Assembly: GCF_000611645.1 (NCBI RefSeq)
Contig: NW_014013120.1
Coordinates: forward strand, 1,124-21,641
Direction of reading: 5' to 3'
Length of the DNA stretch: 20,518 nt
DNA from: Monoraphidium neglectum
Taxonomy: Eukaryota > Chlorophyta > Chlorophyceae > Sphaeropleales > Selenastraceae
Part shown: one piece after another, positions 9,389 to 19,874 of the stretch
Position numbering within the stretch: position 1 is the stretch's first letter
Layout: every line of letters starts with the position of its first letter
Notes under the pieces: generated by a model
Database searches by the model: none
Seen by the model: only the letters and a program-made list of their open reading frames with translations
Told to the model about the DNA's origin: nothing
Position numbers and translations under genes: made by a program

Positions 9389-12300
9389 CGAACATGCTTG
9401 CACGCACGACGGAGGCACACACACACATACATACATACACGCCCTCAAACCAGCACACACCGTGCGGCATGAAGACGCCCCCCAGCTCGGCCGCGATCAT
9501 GTCGTCCACATCCCCCTGCAGCAGGCCCCCTTGCTTGAGGCCAGAGAGTATCTTGTGATAGGCCAGCACGTGCATGTCCGGCCACGACACGCCCGGCTTG
9601 AGGGCTGCCAGGACGGACTGGGGTTAGGTTTTCAGGGGCCCGGAGTAGTGGTGCAGGGAGGGGGTTGTTTTCGGTGGCCGTATCGGTTGTGGGTTGGCAA
9701 GAGAGAGCAGGGTGGAATGGCGGGAGATGTGTGGGGACAGGTTTCACAGGCGTCTGGCCTGGGCAGCGCTGCCGCGTACACGCGTGTCCCCCCCTCGCGC
9801 ATTGACTGGCAGTGCGAAGCACATGCGCATCAAGACCGCGTATTCAAGGTGACTGGATATCTCATCCATAGTTGCCGGATGTCACCCGTGCGATGACTCA
9901 CCTGGTGTGCGTCCAGCACCGCCTCGTACACCAGCCGCTGGTCGGGCGTGAACTTCCCAGTGGCGGGGAACGACGTCGTGATGTCTTCAAAGTTGGACAG
10001 GCGGAAAGCAGCAGTGTTTAGGGGGGCGATTAGGCAGAGTGGAACGTGTGATTGACGAGCTCCACGCTCCATCCTATTATGTGAGAGTGGACCAGCAGTT
10101 GAGTGGCCCCTCACGCTATGGCGTTGGGCTCACACCCCAGGCCTGCTAGCTGTGTGTGCTGCCGTCAAGCATTAGAGATGATGACGAAACAAGCAAGTGA
10201 CAAACGGTGGCGGCAGCTGGCAGGAGCGCTCGCCACATCCTTCCTGTTGTTACCTGACGTGTAGCGGTGGTACTGGAGGCAGATGAGCAGGCGGGTTGGG
10301 CGATGTTTCAAGTGGTGGGTGCCAGGGGACAAAGGGGTGTGAGGAGGGCTAGTGTGGCCTCAAACCACGTCAAGACAGACGTTGCTGACCTCAAAACGTG
10401 TGGGTTGAGCCCCTCCGCCTGTGAATGCCAGTCAAAATCGGTTGGCACTGCACACAGGTGTCTGCGCCGTTTATGGCAGCCAGAAGTGTGAAAGATCCCT
10501 CTCATGCAGCCCGCTGCCCATGTGTGGCTCCAAACGACTTGGACTCCCACACAACAACATCCCAGCTAGGACGCGTACACGTACACGTGAATAACACACA
10601 CACACACGTGCGCGCGCGCGTGCGCGCGCACACTCACACACACACACAAACACACACATGCGAACACACACGCGCGCACACGCGCACACGCGCACGTTCA
10701 CACACGTGCACACACGTGCACACGCTTGTGCTCGCTCATACCTCGCAGCCCATGTCCAGCAGCAGTATGTCGCCCTCCTCTATGCGGCGGTCGTTGGGGG
10801 CCGCGGCGTGGCCGTAGTGCAGCACGGCGGCGTTGGGGCCACTGGCGGCGATGCAGGTGTAACCTGGGACACGTCGGGTTAGACATGTGTGAGTGTGTGT
10901 GAATGCGAGGAAGGATGGGCTCGGCAGGACAGGCAGAGAATGGACGGGCGGGGGTCAGGACCGGCGGCATGCAGCGCCATGCAGTCGTGCACGTCTGGGC
11001 CTCAGAGCCGAGCGACACGAGGGCGGCGCGCTTGGATTGGAAGCGCTGGCACGACGTGGCTGAGCCGGCGTGCAGGAGCTGTCGCGGGCGTGCGCACCCT
11101 GGTTGCGCGCTCCGCCCTCAAAGTAGGTCGAGTGCCTGAAGATGCTCTCCAGCTGGTACTCATACAGGCCAGGCTTGCAGGCCTGTTTTGTGAAGGGGGC
11201 AAGGGGACATGCGGGTGCACGTGTCTGCCTGTGAGCGGGCCAGGTGGCGAGTGCTGTATTTCTGGGAGGTTGTCAGGGCAGATTGAGGCCTCTGTACCTG
11301 AGCGCAACGCATGGCCCTTGGCAGCTGCATGCACGCATGTTTTGTACGGCAAGCCCCAGGCAGAAGCAGCGCCGCCCTTTGTTCCCACCTGCATCATGGC
11401 CACGTGCGCCCTGCTGCCCAGCTGGTTGGCGTAGCGCTGCACCTCCACCTCCAGGGGGGACTTGTGGACGCGCGCCTGGCGTGGGGTCGGGCCAGGATGG
11501 ATGCCTCACACAGGGGTGGATGCTTTAAAGCCGATTCAAACCAGCGCAACGCCGCTCGGCCTTTCCTGCCGCTGCGACCGACGCGGTTGCTGACTGTGCA
11601 GAGAGGCGGCTGCCCAGTCTTGCGATTGACCAGCGCGTTCCTGCGTCGGCAGGCGCGCAGGGACTGCGCACTGCCGTGCGCGCGACACGGACATGCGACC
11701 GCTGCGCACGACTGCTGCATGTGTGAGCGGCAGCAAGCGCGTCGAACACGGCACGCACCTCTGTGATGGCGGGGAACAGCCCGGCCGTCTCGTACTCCAC
11801 CGCCTCGAGGCCCTCCGGCTTTGGCGGCGGCGCGACCGCGCTGCCGCTGTCGGTGTTGGTGCCGCTGAGCACGTGGAGGCAGGGGGGCGCGTCCGAGATT
11901 AGCACCGCCGCCAGCTCGTCCACGTACGCCACGCGGTCCACTGCATACTTTGCCTTGTAATGGTCTGTTTGGTCGGCAGGGAAGTGAGGGGGCAAGTTGT
12001 CTGATTGGCAGACTTTGGGGTGTGTGCTCTGAAGTGCAGAGGTTTGCGAGCCTTCGAGTCTGTGGTCATTGTTGTGGGCCCCAGAGAGATTGCTTCGCAA
12101 ACTTGGGACCAATTCCAAAGCTGAGCTAAACTCAGGGCATGCCAGCGCCTGTCAGGGCCGATTGCCCAGGGGTTCCAGTTCCACTATCACCCGGCCCCCA
12201 CGCAGGCGTGCCTGAGCGACGACCGCAAGTCGTGAGCATGCACCCATCGGATGCGTGCTACCCGCGCAGGCTGTAAAGGGGAGGACCAGCGCAAGTCTAT

Positions 12301-13774
12301 ACAAGAGCAGAGCCTCGTTTGAGCCGCGGTACCGGGGCCGCGGCGCACCTGGCCCGTGCAGCTCCCCCATCCAGACGCCGTACGCCTCGGGCAGCCGCGG
12401 CATGAACAGCGTAGACGCGCCCTGGGCGGGGGTTCCGAATCGAAGCAAGGCAGCGAGCGCGGCCGGCAAGAGGCGCACTTTTGGCGCACCGCATGGCAGG
12501 TGTGGTCAGCGACAAATCCGGCTGGGGCGAGCAGTTTAAGAAGGGAGCCGCTCGGAATCAAGTCTGTGCCGCCGGATCCAGCCGTTCAATGTTAGTGGGA
12601 GCAATACGCCAAGACGCGCCGGTAGCTGGCTCCTGCGCCCGCGATTGCTGCCGTGCCTCTGCTTCTCCCTCCAGTCGCTTCCAGAGTCCCCGCCCCCCCT
12701 CTTGTCGCCCAAACCCACATTGCGTGTGTCGACCGCCCCCCAGAAGCCCTCCTCGATGACCCCAAACAAGTAGTGAAAGTATCCCTCCTGCCTGGCGGGT
12801 GCAACCATGCAGCAGACGCAACAGCATCAGGACCGCCAGGCCAAGGGACATTGTGCTGCCAAGGGAGCAGGGAAGGGACCCACACGTCCTGCGTTCAACC
12901 ATCAAAGGCGTTTGTGCCTTGGCCTTTGATCGAGCACCTCCACTACCAATGCGCCCGGGAATTTGATGTTGACAATTCCTGTCTCAAGCCCCAAGCCCAC
13001 TTGCCTGAAGAGTATCTCGCCGTCTGTTGTGTAGACGGGAAGCGCATCACCGCCCTGGGGGTAATCGGGGATGGTCTAGGTGTGTGGAGCAGTCTAGTTT
13101 ACCAGGGCACAAAAACCGACAACACACTGCATTCCACCAGCCTCCGAAGCCAGCCATTCCCTACCTGGCGCCCTGCCGTTCAAACCACAACTTAGCCGGC
13201 ACAAGACTCGGTGCTGTTTATCACAGGCCCAGCCCCAAACTTCTGAAGGGAATTGACTGTGCAGCTGCCGCCGCCGCTGCAAGCTTGAGGGAATTGCCCA
13301 CCTTGAGCAAGATGATGCCGCTTGCAGTGCCGGACTCTTTCATCCGCCTCACAACGTCGGCGCGCGCGCCGCCGTGCAGCTCCCTCCGGCACACCCTGCC
13401 GTGGGCAGGGGTCAGGGTGCACAGCTTGCGGGTGCTTGCATGTTCCGCCGCGTGCTGCGTGCTGCTGCACCCCGAGAGGCGGCACAGCAGGCTGACGCCA
13501 ACACTGCCAGACCACGGTGACTCGCCCCGTTCGTGCACGGCGCGTTGTGCACATTACAAGCTTTGAGATAGACCCACTTGAGGGAGCCCTGGCCCATCGA
13601 GTAGAAGCACGGCGGGTCCGCCATTGGCGCGCTGCCACCACTGCTGCCCGTGCTGCTGACTGGGGTGACCGACGAAGCGGCACGGCACAGCTTTCGCAGG
13701 TAAGGCCTCGCCTTGAGGCTGACGCGAGAGACTGCTGAATAGCCGACAGCACGGGCGATAGAGGCGCTGAGCAT
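7876..13774 (-). CDS. PEPD: Xaa-Pro dipeptidase (prolidase, M24B), sixteen exons
   Basis: Cuts dipeptides with C-terminal Pro; dinuclear metal (usually Mn) 'pita-bread' fold. Exons 5' to 3': 13774-13578, 13395-13302, 13054-13001, 12787-12719, 12421-12349, 11964-11759, 11475-11389, 11182-11098, 10863-10742, 10272-10254, 9984-9902, 9617-9461, 9073-9007, 8808-8691, 8302-8239, 8000-7876. All phases close and give 539 aa. The order follows human PEPD throughout: [111 protein letters not shown]. Metal ligands are Asp325, Asp336, His419, Glu462 and Glu502; the spacing matches PEPD except for one extra residue between His and Glu462. The first 50 residues are basic and Ser/Ala-rich, a likely mitochondrial or plastid leader; an internal Met at about 51 could give a cytosolic form. 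Confidence 0.95.
9310..9460 (-). repeat. GT-rich 5' half of prolidase intron 12
   Basis: On the + strand this is (AC)n with interruptions; pure runs lie at about 9350-9371 and 9373-9389, with ACAT/ATAC units near 9420-9440. In the sense of the gene it is (GT)n and begins at the splice donor itself (G|GTGTGTGC at 9460). The 3' half of the intron is ordinary GC-rich sequence ending in GCCGCCAG. Confidence 0.9.
10254..10272 (-). other. 19-nt microexon of prolidase
   Basis: It encodes YHRYTS plus the first base of metal ligand Asp336. The acceptor CTGCCTCCAG and the donor G|GTAACA are both good. It restores the exact spacing of 11 residues between the two metal-binding aspartates (DMGCE...SDITTSFP) seen in human PEPD, which neither neighbouring exon can supply. 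Confidence 0.85.
10571..10741 (-). repeat. GT/GC-rich 5' part of prolidase intron 9, with alternating purine-pyrimidine core
   Basis: The tract follows the donor GTATGA at 10741. The + strand shows (AC)n, (CG)n and ACGTGC-type units; the sense strand is therefore GT-rich. Bases 10594-10633 alternate purine and pyrimidine without a break for 40 bp, with a CG-rich centre. DNA of this kind can adopt the left-handed Z form. Confidence 0.85.
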
Positions 13775-15328
13775 GCGGCACAGACGGTCAGATCGCAGGT
13801 TTAGATCTGGTACCCCGTGATCTGCGAGTTGTGAGTAAAGAATTACTTATATGCAGGGGGCGCAAGATCTTACACGGATTGTGGATGACGCTGCAGCCTG
13901 TGGTGGGTGAAGCCAGCATTGCAGGCTTGCCAGCGCTTTTGCTTTTGCAGTTGGTGGCCCAGTGTGTGTGGTGGACCCGCTGGAGCTGGTGCACGCGGTC
14001 ATGGCTTCAATGTGAAAGGCTGCATCATGATGTACACTACTGGTGACATCTTGTTGAGCTTGATGGTTGATCGCTGGCTAGTATACGTGGTGTGCCTCCT
14101 GGTCAAAACTAGGTCAATCTCAAAACAACCAAGCAATTGCTTGAATATGTTTGCCATGTTCCTTGCGGTGCTGTTGACTACAATGGTGGTGCAAGCTTGT
14201 GGTCAACAATTTGCGTGGTTTCTTGATGATGTGACAATTTTGCACCATCTTATGCTGCGTGCAAGGATTTCCAGCACCTGCCTGATGTGGCTGCGGCAAC
14301 AAGGACACCCCGGGCTTCCTGTGAATCGCCCTGCAGAGGACTCTGACGTCTGAGCTCCAGTCATGGCGGTGTCCCTACCAACACGCGCCAGCTCCTGGCC
14401 TTTTCATCGTCAGTTGCGCTGCCTTGGTCAAGCATTTATCCCATGCCAAGCCAGCAGCCAAGCCCCATGGCTCATGTGCGGAGCACACTGCATCCACCAC
14501 TTGAAGCCTCACTGGAGCTCAAGAGCATTAGGTTTGGCCCTGGGATACGAGCAGATTTTGCAGACAAGACAGATAGACAACAGCAGATCATGCCAGTAAA
14601 TTGGCACCAAGACATATGCCATTAGCCTCCAAGAGCAGCTGCAGGCCTGTGAGACAGTGGTGTGGTCCCAGTCCAAACTCTCGACAGGCAGATGAAGCAG
14701 ACGGGCAGCCATCATGCCGGAGCCGCCACCTCCTTGCACGTGCTTCTGCGCCTTTTTGCTCTCCACACCGCATCACAAGCATCATCCTATATGCGCATAC
14801 CGCCCTCATGCGCGTGCCCCTAGGTCAGGCTGCGCTGCAAACCTGCAATCCAATACTGCATCCTGACTCGACAAGCCGTCACCAGTATGACGGTCTGGTG
14901 ACGCTGGCTCATTGATGAACAGCCGCGTTACCACCACGAGGGCATGTACAATAAACATGCATGCGACCCAATTGGGGCAGCATCGGTTCGCGTTGACATC
15001 TCGAACGGGCCTTTCCGACCAGGCTCACAAATCTATATTGTCTAGCCGACACATTTCACAACGATTGGATGCGACACAACAAAAGTTTCATACTCCTTCC
15101 CGGCAGCCGGCGACCTCCAGGTGAGCTCCAACTGTGCGTAGCGGGCGGTCGCTGCCAACCGATGCGCTCCGGTCCCGCGGCGCTCGGCTGGCGCGGCCGA
15201 GGCGCGCTCATCCTCCCTACGTCCCCCCCGGGGCTCGACGCAAACGCAGGCAGCTGCTGCACCTCTCGCCGCACCCACGGCCCCCTCGGACCCGCACTCC
15301 ACCCCGGCCTGCGTCAGCCGCGCTTGTC
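13775..15328. other. Divergent intergenic region with reduced GC; no recognised gene
   Basis: It lies between the starts of prolidase (minus) and the monooxygenase (+) and should contain both promoters. About 13830-15060 is visibly richer in A and T than the rest of the window, with long stretches such as 14040-14260. One + strand reading frame (ATG 14027 or 14030 to stop 14353, about 108 codons) has two hydrophobic segments (DILLSLMVDRWLVYVVCLL and MFAMFLAVLLTTMVVQA) but resembles no family I know. The stretch could be promoter DNA, a decayed insertion or an unannotated short gene. I saw no terminal repeats or transposase motifs. Confidence 0.4.
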
Positions 15329-17582
15329 ATGGCCCCCGAGGCACAGGCAGCGGGCCCTGTTGAAGAGGCGGAAGTCCTCATCGCCGGCACAGGCTTCAGC
15401 GGCATAGGCACCGCCATCCAGCTGCAGCGCGCGGGGATCCGCGACTTCCTTTTGCTGGAGCGCGCGGCCGCCGTCGGCGGCGTCTGGCGGGACAACACCT
15501 ATCCGGGTGGGTCCAGTTTGGGCCCGTCGCGGGCAGCGGCCCCTGCCAAGGGCGGCGCCCACGCCGCCGCGCCGCTGCTCGCAGCACGCGGGCGCCGGCG
15601 GCGCGTGCGCCGTCTTGAGCTTTGGCGCGCGCGCCTCGGCACTGCACCCAAACCCCAATATGCCCCCGCTCTGCCGGCACACCCACACACACTGCACCCG
15701 CTGCTCCCCCTCCTCCACAAAGGCGCCGCCTGCGACATCCCATCGCACCTCTACTGCTTTAGCTTCGAGCCAAACCCCGACGCCAGCCGCACCTACGGGC
15801 GCCAACCGGAGATCAAATCATATCTAGAGTCCCTCATTGATAAGCACGGCCTCAGGGACAGGATCCGCTTCGGCGCCGCCGTGGCGCGCTCGGTATGGGA
15901 CGACTCCGAGGGCCGCTGGAATGTGCAGTGCGCCGACGGCCGCCGCTTCCGCGGGCGTTTTCAGATCATCGGGGCGGGGCCGCTCAGGGACCCCCGGTGG
16001 CCGCAGGTGAAGGGGCTGAGGGACTTCAAGGGCTCGCTATCCCACTCCAGCCGGTGGCCCGAGGGCGGCCTCGAGGCGCTGGCAGGCAAGCGGGTCGCCG
16101 TCATCGGCACCGGCGCCTCGGCGGTCCAGATCGTCCCCGAGATCTCCAAGGTGGCCGCCCAACTTCACGTCGTGCAGCGCACGCCGGCGTGGGTGTCGCC
16201 GCGCATCGATACAGAGTACAGCGCCTGGGCAAAGTGGGCGTTCCGGCACGTGCCGTTCGTGTTGCAGGCGCACCGCTTCCTGATCTGGCTGGCGCACGAG
16301 ATCCGCTACCCGATGCTGTTTTCGGACGGCAAGTGGCGGCCGGTCTTCGCCAGGTCGATAGAGCGGCAGCTGAGGGAGTGGATCAAGATGGAGGTCGGGG
16401 ACGAGGGCCTGGCGGCGGCGCTGACGCCCAGCTACGCGCCCGGCTGCAAGCGCATCTTGTCGTCCTCGGGTGCGAGGCGGGCGGGCGCTCGGGGCCCAAC
16501 CTGCTGCGCTGTTCGTCTGATCGTCGCACTCACTTGGTTGACCGCTACGCTCGTCATCTGCATCTGACCGCTGCACCGGTTGGGACTGCTGCACGCATGT
16601 GGGTCGCGTGCTGTGCGTGAGGGACTGGATGAACCATCTCAAGGGCTTGAACCACAGTCAGCCAGAAGCAAACTGCTGAAGTCCCGTGCCTCTGCCTACT
16701 CACAAGCAAGCACCACACGATTGCTGGAAGCAGCGGTGCTGCAGTGCCCTCCATACTGCCCGCAAACCAGCTGATTGGCGGCCCCTTGCGAGCGCCTCAC
16801 GTGCCCTTGCACGCCTCAACAGTCCACAACTCCCCCTTCTTATCCCCCACACGGCCCTGCCCCACGCCACCCCCGCAGACTTCTACCCTGCGCTGCGGCT
16901 CCCCAACGTGTCGCTCCACACCCAGGCCGCCACAGAGGCCACCCCTTCCTCCCTCGTCCTGGCGGACGGCACTAACCTAGAAGTCGACGCCATCATATGC
17001 GCCACCGGCTTTGTCGTCGACGCGCCGCTCGCAGCCGTCACCATCGTCGGCCAGGGCGGCGTCGTGCTGTCCGAGGTCTGGGGCGCGCGGCCGCGCGCCT
17101 ACCTCGGGGTGACGATGCCAGGGTTCCCAAACACGTTTTTCGTGATGGGGCCAAACACCGGCCTCGGGCACAACAGCATGATCGTGATGGCCGAGGCCCA
17201 GATCGGTTACATCGTGCAGGCGATCTCCAAGGCGCGCGCGCGCGGGCCCCGGGCGTGGGTGGCGCCGAGGGAGGGGAAGCTGGACGGGTTCGTGGCGGAG
17301 TGTGACAGCCGGCACCGCGGGCTGGTGTGGGCGAGCGGCTGCAGCAGCTGGTACCTAAACGAGGCAGGCGAGAACTTCTCGCTGTACCCCGGCAGTACCG
17401 CGGAGTACATCTGGCGGATGCGGCGGTTCGATTCCGAGGCGTACATCCACGGGGAAGCCCCGGGCACCGGTGGCGGCAAAGTGGAGGAGGAGGCAGAGGC
17501 GGGGGCGGGAGAGGGGACAGATGCGGGGCGCGCCGCGCCGCAGCTCGTGCAGCGGCGGCGGGGGGTGTCGCCGCTGCTTTGA
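15329..17582 (+). CDS. Baeyer-Villiger-type flavin monooxygenase (class B), three exons
   Basis: FAD/NADPH enzyme that inserts one oxygen atom beside a carbonyl or oxidises a heteroatom. Exons 15329-15506, 15723-16469, 16879-17582 give 542 aa, the usual BVMO length. Motifs: first Rossmann GTGFSG (Gly20-Gly25), DNTYPGAACDIPSHLY joined across intron 1, the class fingerprint FKGSLSHSSRWP at 161-172 (FxGxxxHxxxWP), second Rossmann GTGASA at 188-193, CKRILSSSDFYPAL joined across intron 2, the ATGF motif at 350-353 and GPNTGLGHNS at 399-408. The ATG at 15329 is the first in frame; upstream codons stay open to 15134 without another ATG and are Arg-rich, so a longer leader from an unseen exon is possible. 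The last 40 residues are Glu/Gly-rich and not conserved. The substrate cannot be told from sequence; flavin N- or S-oxygenases are related, but the fingerprint favours BVMO. Confidence 0.93.
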
Positions 17583-17650
17583 GGGGCATGGGGCCCTTGT
17601 TTGCGCTGACTGGTGAGCTGCTTGCTGGCTCCCGCCCGCGCGTGCTTGGT

Positions 17651-17676
17651 ATAAATAGCTAGTTGTGGCTATTTAT
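17651..17676. repeat. Inverted repeat, 9-bp stem with TATA-box-like arm
   Basis: ATAAATAGC (17651-17659) and GCTATTTAT (17668-17676) are perfect reverse complements with an 8-base spacer, 68 bases after the BVMO stop. With the preceding T the left arm reads TATAAATAG, a textbook TATA box, while the right arm supplies the similar CATAAATAG on the minus strand. It is AT-rich in a GC-rich setting. It may be a 3' UTR hairpin or a promoter element. Confidence 0.7.
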
Positions 17677-17985
17677 GAAACCGCTGTGCTGCCATGAGCC
17701 TCGGACTGACCGCGGCGCTCGTTGAACTTCCTTGACATTTTTCCATCTATCGGCAGTGCTTGCTGCGCCGCCTTCAGGCATGTATTTGTTTGCAGGTGTT
17801 GGCTTTGGGGAGGGAGAGGTTAGCCAGTGGCAGCGGTGAGTGCAACAGGCACACCCGTGTCATGCAGGAGTTATTGAGCAGTGGGAGTAGTTTTCTGATG
17901 ATCTGACGTTTATGGTAGAGCGGCCCTTTGTTCAGCAAGCATTAGGTTGGCAACTCATTGCGCAGTTTGTCCTTTACGCTCCTGC

Positions 17986-17990
17986 TGTAA
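17986..17990 (+). terminator. Candidate polyadenylation signal (TGTAA) of the BVMO gene
   Basis: First TGTAA after the BVMO stop, 403 bases downstream. The assignment is by motif and distance only. Confidence 0.4.
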
Positions 17991-18742
17991 TGGTGAGCAG
18001 GCTGCTGTCCAAACAGCACATGGCATTCACTGCATCGACGGCTTTTGCTGAGCGGGTGTAGGTGCAGGCGGCGGTGGTGCCGGTCATGACGGGCCCCGCG
18101 CGCGCCAACAGCTGTTCTGGCTCTGCTTGTGGCCAAAACCAGGAGGGTAGGGTGTGTTGGGTGGAGCAACTGGCAGGGCCACCAAGTTCAGCAGCCACGG
18201 CGAGCAGATGCTTGGTTCTGCTTGATGCGGAAAGTGTTGCCAGCAATACCACAGTGCCTTGCACACATCAAACGGGTGAAGCTGGACTGCACTCCCGTCC
18301 TTACGCGGGCTGTGCATCCAAACTGGCATCCAAACTGACAAACCTTCTTGCATGCGTTCTTTTGTAGCAAAAACATTCCAGGACAGAGCTACACATCCTT
18401 GCTTCCAGCGTGAGTGCAGAAGAGCTCGCTCCCCCTCACTCCCTGGGCCCTGACCCGACTGGGCTTTGACAAACAGCACTTGCAGCATCGACCAGGTGAC
18501 GCCGCCGCCAAACCTGAATTGCGCAACGCTGACGTGCCGCAATCTGTTATTGTCTATGCTTTTTTTGGAGTCCTCGTTTATTTCTACACTTCAGCTGCAC
18601 GTCGGCGAAGCCGCGTGATCAGGTGGCTCCATTGCCAAACTCTGCGCCGCTGTCTCTATTCAACATGCTGATTAATCACTTCATACTCCTGAATTCCACA
18701 TCCATCACTAGCTTAGGTCCATAAAGCAAAGGTGGCACCGCC

Positions 18743-18771
18743 GTCAGGTGTGCAGCGGCAGCACACCTGAC
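18743..18771. repeat. Inverted repeat, 11-bp perfect stem with 7-base loop
   Basis: GTCAGGTGTGC (18743-18753) pairs with GCACACCTGAC (18761-18771) around AGCGGCA. Each arm contains a CAGGTG/CACCTG E-box core. It sits about 500 bases upstream of the FolD start, so it could be a protein-binding site or a transcript hairpin. Confidence 0.8.
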
Positions 18772-19273
18772 AGGGGTGAGGTTTGCCGCGGGCATGCAGA
18801 GTCTGCTGGTCACGCACTGCAGAAACCTATCAGGCATCTCCTTTCACATGGAAGCCACGCATAGGTGGTGAAAGTCTTACGCCTGTCTGAAGCAGAACAG
18901 AGGCGGAGGCGTGCAAGTGGCGGGGGTCGCAGTGCGGACGGCGTCAGCGGTTGGGGACGTCGCGTCTGCCAAGCTGCTTCTGCAGCTGTCGCTACCAGGT
19001 CACTTACAAGGGGATGGGCCTCCGCTCGGCGGCACCGCGCGTGCTAGCAGGTGCGTGTACCCGATGCGCAACAGCGCCAGGCAGGAGTGGGCCAGGAAGC
19101 CAAGCCAGGGGTGTGGCTGGGCCCAAGGGGCGGGCCGGGCCTCGCCTCACCTTGATGGAAAAGAGCGAGAGGTGTGTGTGGCGATGGGTCTTGAAAGCCT
19201 GGAATGCCACAGCCATCCTGCCTCTTTTGCAATAAATCCATCCCAACGGCGGACCCGTCGCGCCAACGCAGGC

Positions 19274-19842
19274 ATGCTCCTGGGCGCGCATTCGCAACCC
19301 TGCGCGGCGGCGGCGGCGGCCGGGGCAGCAGCGGCGGCGGCGGCGGCGGCGGCGGCGGCTGCCGCGCAGGGGCGGGCCTTGTCTGCCTGGGCGCGGCTGG
19401 CCCCGCCGCCTCCCCCTGAAACCTGCGGCACGCGCCACAGGGCGCGCGTCCTGGACGGTGAGCGGCGGCAGCGCCGACGGGCCGCCTGGGGCTCAGCATT
19501 GCCTGCTTGCCGCCGGCACAGAGTGTGCACGATCCACGCAGCTCTGCAAGCCCCCGTCCGCTGTTGGGGGCAGTCGCTTGCACCTGCTGTCCTGCAATGG
19601 GCCGCAGATGCACCTCAACACAAGCACGTGTGCTAACTGAGCACACACCTTGCTTGCACGCATATGCGCATGCGTGCACAACAGTACACGTCCGATGCGC
19701 ACGCTCACCCCAACACCCAACACCCACAAACAATTTGAGCTTTGAAGGATAAGCGTAGCATCTTGAGTTAGTGGTACCTCTCCCCCAACTCTCCATATGC
19801 AAGCACATGCTCACAGTTTGACAGCAACAATCTCACGCACAC

Positions 19843-19874
<32 letters not shown>

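Larger units (their letters stand above)
17583..19273. other. Intergenic region between BVMO and FolD genes (same strand)
   Basis: It should hold the BVMO 3' UTR and the FolD promoter. No recognised coding segment was found. A minus-strand frame open over 18084-18542 (about 150 codons, no convincing ATG start) has no family resemblance. Small structures are present: an inverted repeat at 17651-17676, a tandem 12-bp duplication of GCATCCAAACTG at 18314-18337, and an 11-bp stem at 18743-18771. From 18911 to the FolD ATG the FolD frame stays open, so the 5' UTR could be translated if an upstream start were used. Confidence 0.45.

Noticed and set aside
13830..15060. Possible transposon insertion
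   Set aside because: Composition differs, but I could not find terminal inverted repeats, a target duplication or transposase/reverse transcriptase motifs, so no mobile element is called.
15897..16642. Long open frames in other phases across BVMO exon 2, on both strands
   Set aside because: Overlapping shadows of a high-GC exon; all BVMO motifs are in the frame starting at 15329.
18084..18542. Minus-strand open frame of about 150 codons between BVMO and FolD
   Set aside because: No ATG start at its 5' end, no recognisable domain, no typical codon bias; kept only as a remark in the intergenic entry.
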